A DNA stretch of 15,724 bases, from positions 1 to 15,724 of the forward strand of contig CABVDL010000060.1 in NCBI GenBank assembly GCA_902497035.1, read 5' to 3'. Numbering within the stretch: the first letter of the stretch is position 1; the number at the start of each line of letters is the position of its first letter. The notes beneath the pieces are model-generated. The model ran no database searches. It saw only the letters and a list, made by a program, of their open reading frames with translations, and was not told the origin of the DNA. Shown here piece after piece: positions 1 to 7,175 of the stretch. A program made the translations under genes and the position numbers. The stretch comes from an uncultured Prevotella sp. (GTDB lineage: Bacteria; Bacteroidota; Bacteroidia; Bacteroidales; Bacteroidaceae).

Positions 1-57
1 CCCCCAGCCTCTTGGTAAGGCATTTGTTTGGAATTTGAGGCAATAGCTGCCGTTATG

Positions 58-2157
58 TCAGCTTATGGCTCCCCAGTTGACATTGGTGTTGCGCAGTTCG
101 CGTAGTCGGTTCCACAGCAGCTCGTACTCGGGCTTGTTGCAGTCGGGGTCGTCGCTGACGATGCGCTGCGCCTCGTTGCGCGCCAGTTGCACAATCTGTC
201 CGTCGCGGGCGATGTTGGCAATCTTCAGGTCGAAGGCCATGCCGCTCTGTTGCGTACCTTCAAGGTCGCCTGGGCCGCGTAGTTTCAGGTCGGCTTCGGC
301 AATGCGGAAGCCGTCGTTGGTGCCGCACATGATGTCGATGCGCTTCTTCGTGTCCTCTGACAGCTGGTAGCCCGTCACGAGGATGCAGTAGCTCTGTCTG
401 GCGCCGCGGCCTACGCGTCCGCGCAGCTGGTGGAGCTGCGACAGGCCGAAGCGCTGGGCGTCGAGGATGACCATCACCGAGGCGTTTGGCACGTTGACGC
501 CCACCTCTATGACGGTGGTGGCGACAAGAATCTGCGTCTTGCCCGTGACAAACTTCTCCATCTCGGCCTCTTTTTCCTTCGGCTTCATCTGCCCGTGCAC
601 CTTGCTCAGCTTAAACTGCGGGAATATCCGGCAGAGCTGCTCGTAACCCTCCTCCAGGTTTTTCAGGTCCATTTTCTTGTTCTCCTCAATCAGCGGGAAC
701 ACGATATACACCTGCCTTCCCTCGTTCACCTGCTGTGTGATGCCGGCGTAGAGGCTTGCCATCTGATTGTCGTATTTGTGCAGCGTGAGCACGGGCTTCC
801 TGCCGGGCGGCAGTTCGTCGATGACGCTCACGTCGAGGTCGCCGTAGAGCGTCATGGCCAGCGTGCGGGGAATGGGCGTGGCTGTCATCACGAGGATGTG
901 GGGCGGGCGCTCGCTCTTGGCCCACAAGCGGGCGCGCTGGGCCACGCCGAAGCGGTGCTGCTCGTCGATGACTGCCAGTCCGAGGTGCTGGAAGAGCACC
1001 TGGTCCTCGATGATGGCATGGGTGCCGACAAGGATGTTGATGGAGCCGTCGGCCAGTCCGCTCAGCACCTGCTGCCGCTGCTTGCCCTTGACGGTGCCGG
1101 TGAGCATGGCCACGCGGATGTCCATGCCCTCAAGAAAGGCGGTGATGGTCTGCAGGTGCTGCTCGGCGAGTATCTCGGTCGGGGCCATGATGCAGGCCTG
1201 AAAGCCGTTGTCGATGGCGATGAGCATCGACATCAGGGCCACAAGCGTCTTGCCCGAGCCCACGTCGCCCTGCAGCAGACGGTTCATCTGCCGCCCGCTG
1301 TTCATGTCGTCGCGTATCTCGTGCATCACGCGTTTCTGCGCATTGGTTAGCTCAAAGTGCAGGTTGTTGCGGTAAAAGGTGTTGAACTGGTGGCCCACTT
1401 TCGGGAAGAGGTAGCCACGGTATTTGTTGCGTTGCGCGGTGGCGTAGCGCAGTATGTTGAGCTGCACGTAGAACAGCTCCTCAAACTTCAGTCTCTCCTG
1501 CGCCTTTTGCACGTCGCGCAGGCTTTTCGGATAATGGATGTTGCGCAGCGCCTCCTCGCGGGGAATGAGGTGGAGACGGCTCATCTGTGAGCTGAGCAGC
1601 GTCTCGGCTACGGCCCCCTCGGGCAGACGCTGCACCAGGGTCTTCGTCAGCTTCTCCATGGCATGCGACGTCAGTCCCGTGTCCTTCATGTGCTGCGTCG
1701 TAATATAATAAGGTTGCATGCCCATCTTGCTGAGCTCAATCTTGTCGGCGCGCTCCATGTCGGGATGCACAATCTGGTAGAACCCGTTGTAGGGCGAGGG
1801 CTTGCCGAAGACAATGAATTCCTCGCCCACCTTATAGTTGTCGAAGATCCATTTGCCCGGGTGGAACCACACCAGGTTGACCACGTCGCGTCCGTCGGTG
1901 AAGTGTGCGATGACCCTCTTCTTCCTTCCCTCGCCTATCTCCTCGTAGCGTGTGATGCGTCCCCGTATCTGTATTTCCGGCATGTCGCCCCGAAGCTCTC
2001 TTATGGCATACACCTTTGACCTGTCGACATATTTATAGGGATAATACTCCAGCAGGTCACCCCAAGTTCTGATGTTGAGCTGACGTTCGAGTATCTCGCG
2101 GCGGCGGGGTCCAACCCCGGGGAGATACATGATATCCTGTGAGAGCAGAGAGGGCAT
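58..2157 (-). CDS. recG: ATP-dependent DNA helicase RecG
   Basis: RecG is a superfamily 2 double-strand DNA translocase that remodels stalled replication forks and branch-migrates Holliday junctions in the cytoplasm. The 699-residue length is normal for the family. Residues 1-150 form the N-terminal and OB-fold wedge part, with a helix-hairpin-helix-like 'LPGVGPRR' at 12-19. The helicase motifs follow in order: Walker A GDVGSGKT (297-304), the DEQH box (398-401), motif III TATPIPRT (425-432) and motif VI QLRGRVGRG (577-585). The C-terminus 'DLKLRGPGDLEGTQQSG' (623-639) is the typical RecG tail. The ATG at 2155-2157 lies 1 nt past the ispD stop, which points to translational coupling. This is the last gene of the DJ-1/ispD/recG operon; I see no convincing terminator in the 57 bases downstream. 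Confidence 0.97.
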   Translation of the reverse strand: MPSLLSQDIMYLPGVGPRRREILERQLNIRTWGDLLEYYPYKYVDRSKVYAIRELRGDMPEIQIRGRITRYEEIGEGRKKRVIAHFTDGRDVVNLVWFHPGKWIFDNYKVGEEFIVFGKPSPYNGFYQIVHPDMERADKIELSKMGMQPYYITTQHMKDTGLTSHAMEKLTKTLVQRLPEGAVAETLLSSQMSRLHLIPREEALRNIHYPKSLRDVQKAQERLKFEELFYVQLNILRYATAQRNKYRGYLFPKVGHQFNTFYRNNLHFELTNAQKRVMHEIRDDMNSGRQMNRLLQGDVGSGKTLVALMSMLIAIDNGFQACIMAPTEILAEQHLQTITAFLEGMDIRVAMLTGTVKGKQRQQVLSGLADGSINILVGTHAIIEDQVLFQHLGLAVIDEQHRFGVAQRARLWAKSERPPHILVMTATPIPRTLAMTLYGDLDVSVIDELPPGRKPVLTLHKYDNQMASLYAGITQQVNEGRQVYIVFPLIEENKKMDLKNLEEGYEQLCRIFPQFKLSKVHGQMKPKEKEAEMEKFVTGKTQILVATTVIEVGVNVPNASVMVILDAQRFGLSQLHQLRGRVGRGARQSYCILVTGYQLSEDTKKRIDIMCGTNDGFRIAEADLKLRGPGDLEGTQQSGMAFDLKIANIARDGQIVQLARNEAQRIVSDDPDCNKPEYELLWNRLRELRNTNVNWGAIS

Positions 2158-2158
2158 G

Positions 2159-2839
2159 CTATTCTTCTTCTTCGGCCAGCAGTTCGGCTACCTTCAGGTC
2201 AAAGGGCGTGGTGAGCTTGATGTTCCCGCTGTTGCCCTCGACGGTGTTTACCCTTACGCCGAGGCTTTCCACCACCGAGGCGTCATCGGTAAACGAGTCG
2301 CGCTCCGGCTGGTTGAACGCCTGCTTGGCCAGTGAGATGTCGAACACCTGCGGTGTTTGCACGGCGCGGAACAGCTTGCGGTTGACGGTGAAGCTGCTGC
2401 CGTTGCGGTCATCGACGTGGCGCAGGGTGTCGGTCACTGGCACCACCGGCACCGCGGAATAGTCCTCGTGGGCCATGTCGAAGCACCGCGCGATGACGTC
2501 AACCGAGACGAACGGCCTCACGCCGTCGTGGAAGGCCACCACGCCGTCCTCGTCGTCCGGCACGAGGGCCAGGCCGTTGCTTGAGCTCTGGAAGCGTGAG
2601 GCACCGCCGTCGGCAATCTTGTGGGGAATGGTGAACTGGTGGTCGTGACACAGTTTCTGCCAGTAGTCCTGCTGGTCTTTGGGCAGCACGACGATGATGC
2701 TGAGGTCTTGGCTGTAGGCATGAAACCGGTTGATGGTGCGCATGAGTACGGGCACTCCGCCCACGGGCAGAAACTGCTTGGGCAGGTCGGAGCCCATGCG
2801 CAGGCCCTTTCCGCCGGCTACGATGATGGCGTAATCCAT
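2159..2839 (-). CDS. ispD: 2-C-methyl-D-erythritol 4-phosphate cytidylyltransferase IspD
   Basis: IspD joins CTP and 2-C-methyl-D-erythritol 4-phosphate to give CDP-methylerythritol, the third step of the cytoplasmic MEP pathway to isoprenoids. The 226 residues match the usual family length. The nucleotide-binding signature VAGGKGLRMGSDLPKQF is at 7-23 with the conserved Arg14 and Lys21. Further family motifs are GGASRFQS (78-85), HDGVRPF (104-110), AVQTPQVF (159-166), TDDASVVE (184-191) and NIKLTTPFDL (206-215). The initiator ATG (2837-2839) lies 6 nt past the stop of the DJ-1 gene, and the TAG stop is one base before the recG ATG, so the three are very probably one transcript. The stop follows a run of four Glu codons. 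It carries no fusion to IspF, unlike the bifunctional enzymes of some bacteria. Confidence 0.96.
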   Translation of the reverse strand: MDYAIIVAGGKGLRMGSDLPKQFLPVGGVPVLMRTINRFHAYSQDLSIIVVLPKDQQDYWQKLCHDHQFTIPHKIADGGASRFQSSSNGLALVPDDEDGVVAFHDGVRPFVSVDVIARCFDMAHEDYSAVPVVPVTDTLRHVDDRNGSSFTVNRKLFRAVQTPQVFDISLAKQAFNQPERDSFTDDASVVESLGVRVNTVEGNSGNIKLTTPFDLKVAELLAEEEE

Positions 2840-2845
2840 AGGCTG

Positions 2846-3427
2846 TTACGACTGAGAGGGTTGGAAACCAATGAGATGGGCGTACTGCATCTTGATCTGA
2901 AGGGCCTTTACCTCTTCCTCGGGAATGAAGTAGCCGAGGATGTGGTAGGCGTAGGGCAGGGTGGCGGCAGGACCCTCGCCCGTGGTGACGAGGCCGTCCT
3001 CCTCAAACAGCGCGCCGGTGTAGGTGGCGCCTGTGAGGTATTTCTTGAATCCCGGCGAGCAGGTGGCGCGCTTGCCCTGCAGTATGCCCGTTGAGCCAAG
3101 CACCATAGGGGCGGCGCAGATGGCGGCCACGCGGCGGCCGGCGTCATATTGGCGGCGCATGGCCTGGCGCACGCCGGCGTGGTCGTTGAGGTGGGTTGAG
3201 CCGGGCATGCCGCCGGGCAGCATCAGCAGCTCGGCGTCGCTGAAGTCGCCCGCCTGCTCAAACAGCAGGTCGGCCTTGATGGTGATGCCGTGCGAAGACT
3301 CGACAAGCTGAGAACCGGTCACGCTGACGGTCTTTACCGTCAGTCCCGCGCGGCGGAAAATGTCAACGGGAGCCAAGGCCTCTATCTCCTCGAAGCCGTT
3401 GGCAAGAAATTCATATACTTTTGCCAT
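2846..3427 (-). CDS. DJ-1/PfpI family protein (YajL/DJ-1 clade)
   Basis: This is a 193-residue single-domain member of the DJ-1/ThiJ/PfpI superfamily, small cytoplasmic proteins linked to oxidative-stress protection, chaperone activity and disputed deglycase activity. The nucleophile elbow AAICAAP places the reactive Cys at residue 104, equivalent to human DJ-1 Cys106. Glu16 in 'GFEEIEA' matches the Glu18 that tunes that cysteine. LLMLPGGMPGSTHL (67-80) and the GxGP-like 'TGEGPAA' (149-155) complete the fold signature. The position of the DJ-1 His126 seems to be Ser124, so a Cys-His dyad is not evident. It is the first gene of the ispD/recG operon, and a candidate promoter lies in the divergent gap upstream. 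The exact substrate cannot be read from sequence. Older annotations as thiamine-synthesis ThiJ or intracellular protease are poorly supported for this clade. Confidence 0.92.
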   Translation of the reverse strand: MAKVYEFLANGFEEIEALAPVDIFRRAGLTVKTVSVTGSQLVESSHGITIKADLLFEQAGDFSDAELLMLPGGMPGSTHLNDHAGVRQAMRRQYDAGRRVAAICAAPMVLGSTGILQGKRATCSPGFKKYLTGATYTGALFEEDGLVTTGEGPAATLPYAYHILGYFIPEEEVKALQIKMQYAHLIGFQPSQS

Positions 3428-3432
3428 GTTTA

Positions 3433-3465
3433 TTTGAAACGTTACAAGAATTTTGCGTATCTTTG
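3433..3465 (+). promoter_or_regulatory. Candidate Bacteroidetes-type promoter for nadK
   Basis: TTTG (3433-3436) and TATCTTTG (3458-3465) are separated by 21 nt, matching the TTTG/TAnnTTTG pattern used by the Bacteroidetes primary sigma factor. The predicted start point is near 3472, about 78 nt before the nadK ATG. It probably also drives the ABC exporter gene that follows closely. Confidence 0.7.
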
Positions 3466-3479
3466 TACCAAAGTAATTG

Positions 3480-3511
3480 CAAATTTACTAAATCTTTGCA
3501 AGGAAGCCAAT
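3480..3511 (-). promoter_or_regulatory. Candidate Bacteroidetes-type promoter for the DJ-1/ispD/recG operon
   Basis: On the minus strand TAAATTTG (3480-3487) matches the Bacteroidetes -7 consensus TAnnTTTG exactly. ATTG (3508-3511) stands 20 nt upstream, in the place of the -33 TTTG with one mismatch. Transcription would begin near 3474 and leave a leader of about 46 nt before the ATG at 3427. The weak -33 box makes this less certain than the nadK promoter. Confidence 0.5.
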
Positions 3512-3533
3512 GCTTTCACATTAAAGAACACTA

Positions 3534-3540
3534 AAAAGGA
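3534..3540 (+). promoter_or_regulatory. Shine-Dalgarno-like site of nadK
   Basis: AAAAGGA ends 9 nt before the ATG at 3550. It supports that start codon and is one of the few Shine-Dalgarno-like sites in the window. Confidence 0.5.
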
Positions 3541-3549
3541 TGCTTTCTT

Positions 3550-4470
3550 ATGGAGCAAGACAACAATGGCCGGCCGTTGCGCTTCGCCCTGTTCGGCAAT
3601 GAGTACCAGGCCAAGAAAAGCACAAGCGTGCAGCTTGTCCTTGAGGGCCTGCGGCGGCACGGAGCCGAGATATACGTTGACCGGCCCTATTACGACTATC
3701 TGACGTCGGGACTGGGCATGGACGTGCGTGCCGACGCGCTGTTCGAGGGCTACAACTTCGATGCCGACTATGCGGTGTCGGTGGGAGGCGACGGCACCTT
3801 TCTTGAGACCGCCAGCCGCGTGCTGATGAAGCACGTGCCTGTCATTGGCGTCAATACCGGGCGGCTCGGCTTTCTTGCCGAGGTGCTGCCGACGGAGTTT
3901 GACCGGGCGCTCGACGAGCTTTACGGAGGCCGGTGCAAGTTTGAGGAGCACACGGTTATCTATATGGAGGCCGTGACAAGCCAGACGGATGACGACGCAC
4001 TGCCGATGGAGGGATGTCCCTATGCCCTCAACGACATTGCCATCCTGAAGCGTGACAGCGCGTCGATGATTACCGTCCGCGCCTTTGTCAACGGCGATTT
4101 CCTGATGACCTACCAGGCCGACGGTCTCATCGTCTCTACGCCGACGGGCAGCACGGCCTACAGTCTGAGCAACGGCGGCCCCATCATCGTGCCCCAGAGT
4201 GGAAGCATCTGCCTCACGCCCGTAGCCCCTCACAGCCTGAACGTCAGGCCGATTGTCATCAACGACACCAGCGTGGTGCAGCTCGATGTGGAGTCGCGCA
4301 GTCACAATTTCCTCGTGGCTGTTGACGGCCGGTCGGAGCGCTTCCGCGAGGGAACCCGCATAGTCATACGCAAGGCTCCCTACACCGTGCGCGTGGTCAA
4401 GCTGCAGTCGAAACGTTATTTCTCCATTCTTCGCGAAAAACTGATGTGGGGAGCCGACCAGCGGTCGTAA
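3550..4470 (+). CDS. nadK: NAD kinase (ATP-NAD kinase)
   Basis: NadK phosphorylates NAD to NADP in the cytoplasm and so sets the NADPH supply. At 306 residues it has the usual bacterial length. The diagnostic motifs are all present: GGDGTF (79-84) with the catalytic Asp81, NTGRLGFL (102-109), the Asn-Asp pair in YALNDIAI (158-165), the glycine-rich TPTGSTAYSLSNGGPI (197-212), LTPVAPHSLNVRP (222-234) and VDGR (258-261). The start is supported by AAAAGGA 9 nt upstream. It runs divergently from the DJ-1 operon, and its stop is 10 nt before the ABC exporter ATG, so the two are probably co-transcribed. I see nothing unusual in the sequence. Confidence 0.97.
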   Translation: MEQDNNGRPLRFALFGNEYQAKKSTSVQLVLEGLRRHGAEIYVDRPYYDYLTSGLGMDVRADALFEGYNFDADYAVSVGGDGTFLETASRVLMKHVPVIGVNTGRLGFLAEVLPTEFDRALDELYGGRCKFEEHTVIYMEAVTSQTDDDALPMEGCPYALNDIAILKRDSASMITVRAFVNGDFLMTYQADGLIVSTPTGSTAYSLSNGGPIIVPQSGSICLTPVAPHSLNVRPIVINDTSVVQLDVESRSHNFLVAVDGRSERFREGTRIVIRKAPYTVRVVKLQSKRYFSILREKLMWGADQRS

Positions 4471-4480
4471 TTAGGCAACT

Positions 4481-6154
4481 ATGAAATGGAATAAGCTTTT
4501 GCCAAAATCGCGCTATTCGTCGTCTGAAATCCTCAGGTGGCTGTGGCACGCTTGGCGCGGCAACCGCCTTCAGGCGCTCATCAATGCGTCAATAGGGCTG
4601 CTGACGGTCGTCGTCTCACTGTCGGAGGTGTGGGCCGTGCAGCATGCCATCGATGTGGCGGCGGGCAACGTGGAGGGCGACATCTATTGGAGCGTCGGCC
4701 TGATGGGCGGGCTTATCCTCTGCGATTTCGGCCTGAATGTCTCAAGCATCTGGGTGCGCAACATCCTCGGCATACGCGCGCAAAACCGCATGCAGCAGCA
4801 GATGCTCGACCGCATACTGCGCTCGGAGTGGCATGGCCGCGAGAAGTTCCACTCGGGCGACGTGCTGAACCGGCTGGAGTTTGACGTGGTCAACGTGGTG
4901 AACTTCCTCACTGAGACCATCCCCAACGCGCTGTCGGTGCTGCTGATGTTTGTCGGCGCGTTCTGCTATCTCTTCACGCTCGACGCCGTCTTGGCCCTGG
5001 TCACGGTGGCCATCATTCCCGTGTTTATCCTGCTGAGCAAGATATATGTCCGCCAGATGCGCCGTCTCACCTCTGAGGTGCGCACGGAGGACTCCCACGT
5101 GCAGAGCACGCTGCAGGAGACCGTGCAGCACCGCATGCTCATCAAGACCCTGGAGGGCGAGGGGCCGATGGTCGATAGGCTGGAGAGCACGCAGCGCGTG
5201 CTGCGCCACAAGGTGGTGAGACGCACGAAGTTCTCCGTCTTCAGTCAGCTCGTACTCAACTTCGGCTTTGCCTTGGGCTACCTCGTGGCCTTTCTCTGGG
5301 CTGCGCTGCGCATGGCCTCCCACACGCTGACTTTCGGCGGCATGACGGCTTTCCTGCAGTTGGTCAACCGCATACAGACACCGGCGCGCGACCTGACGAA
5401 GCTCGTGCCGGCCTTCGTATCGGTGTTCACGGCGGCCGAGAGGCTCATGGAGCTGGAGGAGAACCCACTGGAGAAGCAGGGGGAGCCGGTGGTGATGAAA
5501 GGCCCCTGCGGCATCCGCCTCCGCCATGTGAGCTATGCCTACGACGACGGCGTGGAGGTGCTGCATGACCTCAGCTTCGACTTCAAGCCCGGCTCGTGTA
5601 CCGCCATCCTCGGCGAGACGGGTGCGGGCAAGACGACGCTCGTGCGCATCCTCACGGCGCTCGTCCGTCCACAGCAGGGCTCGGCGGTCATCTACAACAG
5701 CCATGGCGCAAAGCTACTCACGCCGCTCACGCGCGGCAACTTCATCTATGTGCCGCAGGGCAACACGCTGCTCAGCGGAACCATACGCGACAACCTGCGC
5801 CTCGGACGCATGACGGCCACCGACGAGGAGATGCACGACGCGCTGATAAAGAGCTGCGCAGAGTTCGTGCTTGACCTGCCCGACGGACTCAGTACCCGAT
5901 GCGGAGAGGGTGGGGCAGGACTGTCGGAAGGACAGGCGCAGCGCATTGCCATCGCACGGTCGCTGCTCAGACGCGGCTCGGTGATGATTTTCGATGAGGC
6001 CACATCGGCACTCGACCCGGAGACAGAACGGCAGCTGCTCTACAACCTGCTGTCGTCGCACGACCGCACCATCATATTCATCACCCACCGACCAGCGGTG
6101 AAAGAGTATTGCGATCAGGTTCTCACTATAGACAGAATAACCAAACAGACATAG
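4481..6154 (+). CDS. ABC exporter half-transporter (membrane domain fused to ATPase)
   Basis: This 557-residue protein has the architecture of a type I (MsbA/LmrA-like) ABC exporter half-molecule, expected to work as a homodimer in the inner membrane. The N-terminal part (about 33-305) carries hydrophobic segments near 33-56, 68-92, 145-168, 169-190, 255-278 and 280-300. The nucleotide-binding domain holds Walker A GETGAGKTT (378-386), Q-loop VPQ (424-426), signature LSEGQ (481-485), Walker B VMIFDEATSALD (501-512) and H-loop His536 in ITHR. The signature has Glu in place of the usual second Gly of LSGGQ, a variant known in this superfamily. Substrate cannot be inferred. At the DNA level its last codons already lie inside the 22-bp repeat that starts at 6147. 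Confidence 0.92.
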   Translation: MKWNKLLPKSRYSSSEILRWLWHAWRGNRLQALINASIGLLTVVVSLSEVWAVQHAIDVAAGNVEGDIYWSVGLMGGLILCDFGLNVSSIWVRNILGIRAQNRMQQQMLDRILRSEWHGREKFHSGDVLNRLEFDVVNVVNFLTETIPNALSVLLMFVGAFCYLFTLDAVLALVTVAIIPVFILLSKIYVRQMRRLTSEVRTEDSHVQSTLQETVQHRMLIKTLEGEGPMVDRLESTQRVLRHKVVRRTKFSVFSQLVLNFGFALGYLVAFLWAALRMASHTLTFGGMTAFLQLVNRIQTPARDLTKLVPAFVSVFTAAERLMELEENPLEKQGEPVVMKGPCGIRLRHVSYAYDDGVEVLHDLSFDFKPGSCTAILGETGAGKTTLVRILTALVRPQQGSAVIYNSHGAKLLTPLTRGNFIYVPQGNTLLSGTIRDNLRLGRMTATDEEMHDALIKSCAEFVLDLPDGLSTRCGEGGAGLSEGQAQRIAIARSLLRRGSVMIFDEATSALDPETERQLLYNLLSSHDRTIIFITHRPAVKEYCDQVLTIDRITKQT

Positions 6155-6226
6155 TAACATAGTAAACAGATATAAAATAGACATAGTAACATAGTAAACA
6201 TAATAATCAACATAATAAGTAAACAG
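6147..6226 (+). repeat. AT-rich short tandem repeat between ABC exporter and thioredoxin/TonB gene
   Basis: The 8-mer ACATAGTA occurs twice in tandem within a 22-bp direct repeat at 6147-6168 and again at 6179-6200, a 32-bp period. Decayed copies (AACATAAT, CATAATAAG, AAACAGAC) continue to about 6226. The first copy overlaps the end of the exporter gene and supplies its TAG stop. The array fills the whole 79-bp gap before the next ATG at 6234. No promoter box or clear terminator is visible in it. Confidence 0.85.
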
Positions 6227-6233
6227 ACGACGT

Positions 6234-7175
6234 ATGATTTTTCATTCCCATAAATTTGTAGCAAGTTTGTTGCTTTTCCTTTCCAGTACCTTCGCCTTTG
6301 CGCAGGATGCTGACGACCAGTATGCCAAGGACCTGTTGAAACCCGGCACGGAGGCTCCCGACTTTCTGACGGTACCCAATCCTGCAGCGAGGCAGAATGG
6401 ACCATTCTCGCAATTAAGCGGCTTCCGAGGCGCATATGTGCTGCTCGACTTTTGGGCTTCCTGGTGTCCCGACTGCCGCAAGGACATCCCTGAGTTGAAG
6501 AAGATAGCCGAGAAATACGACAACCGTATCGTCATTCTGAGCCATTCGTTCGACACCGACTCTGCAGCGTGGCAGCGCTGCATCGGGAAGTACAAGATGT
6601 TCGGTGTTCAATGGCTCCACTCCTCTGAACTGAAGAAATGGAAGAAGGAGACGACCGTCGATTCGCTCTACCATGTCAACTGGATTCCCACGATGTATCT
6701 CATCGACCCCGAGGGAAAGGTGGTGTTGGGTACGGTCATGGTCGAGAAGATTGAAGCCGAACTCGAGAAGCTGGATAAAGCCGGTAAGCTGAAGCAACAA
6801 TTGCTCAATTTTCCCAAATTCGGGCAGGGGGGGGCGCAGCCTGTCGTGTCATTTCTGACGAAGAACCTGCACTATCCGGAGGAAGCACAACAGTATGGTG
6901 TTGAGGGCAAGGTCAAGTTGGCTTTCTTGGTCAATACCGACGGCTCCACCGATTCGATTAAGGTGAAGGAGATTAAGATTACGGGCTACAGCAAGAAGCT
7001 CACTTCGAAGATGACGGAGCAGGAGCGCAACGCGCTGATAAGCCGTTGCGTCAAGGCTTTCACCGATGAGGGCAGACGAGTGGTTGGCATTATGAAAGAC
7101 TGGCAGCCCGCCACATTCTGCGGCCGTCCTATCGTCATGCATTTCGTACTTCCCATCACCTTCCGTATGCAATGA
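6234..7175 (+). CDS. Exported TlpA-like thioredoxin-fold protein fused to a TonB C-terminal domain
   Basis: The 313-residue protein starts with a clear signal peptide (basic n-region HSHK, hydrophobic core 9-20, predicted cut AFA|QD after residue 23), which supports the ATG at 6234. Residues about 36-180 are an AhpC/TSA-TlpA-like thioredoxin fold with the redox motif WCPDC (77-81) and the cis-proline loop WIPT (150-153), so a periplasmic thiol-disulfide role is likely. Residues about 196-311 match the TonB C-terminal domain common in Bacteroidetes (YPEEAQQYGVEGKV, FLVNTDGS, VVGIMKDWQPA, the FVLPITF end). No membrane anchor or ExbB-contact helix is retained if the signal is cleaved, so classical energy transduction is doubtful. 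Its TGA overlaps the next gene's ATG (ATGA, 7172-7175), tying it to the ABC pump operon. A G8 tract marks the domain junction. Confidence 0.88.
   Translation: MIFHSHKFVASLLLFLSSTFAFAQDADDQYAKDLLKPGTEAPDFLTVPNPAARQNGPFSQLSGFRGAYVLLDFWASWCPDCRKDIPELKKIAEKYDNRIVILSHSFDTDSAAWQRCIGKYKMFGVQWLHSSELKKWKKETTVDSLYHVNWIPTMYLIDPEGKVVLGTVMVEKIEAELEKLDKAGKLKQQLLNFPKFGQGGAQPVVSFLTKNLHYPEEAQQYGVEGKVKLAFLVNTDGSTDSIKVKEIKITGYSKKLTSKMTEQERNALISRCVKAFTDEGRRVVGIMKDWQPATFCGRPIVMHFVLPITFRMQ
6827..6834 (+). repeat. G8 homopolymer at a domain junction
   Basis: Eight consecutive G residues lie in codons 198-201 of the thioredoxin/TonB fusion gene, in the linker between the two domains. By hand translation, adding one G gives a TGA at 6902-6904 and losing one G gives a TGA at 6856-6858. 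Either slip deletes the whole TonB-like domain. Confidence 0.9.

Noticed and set aside
1..57. Possible gene end or terminator downstream of recG
   Set aside because: Only a 4-bp stem (GGCA/TGCC) is visible and there is too little sequence to support a gene.
430..1350. Long open frame (306 codons) on the plus strand opposite recG
   Set aside because: It is antisense to a gene with all RecG motifs, its composition (rich in His, Val, Leu) is that of a GC-rich shadow frame, and it has no recognisable domain.
3442..4305. 287-codon minus-strand frame opposite nadK
   Set aside because: It covers the catalytic core of nadK in antisense and runs through the intergenic promoters. No domain or signal is visible.
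4742..5704. 320-codon minus-strand frame opposite the ABC exporter
   Set aside because: Low-complexity composition (His, Arg, Glu, Ala) typical of an antisense shadow; the sense strand has all ABC motifs.
6251..6258. TAAATTTG, an exact -7-like box
   Set aside because: It lies inside the signal peptide codons of the thioredoxin/TonB gene, with no later start that would keep an export signal.
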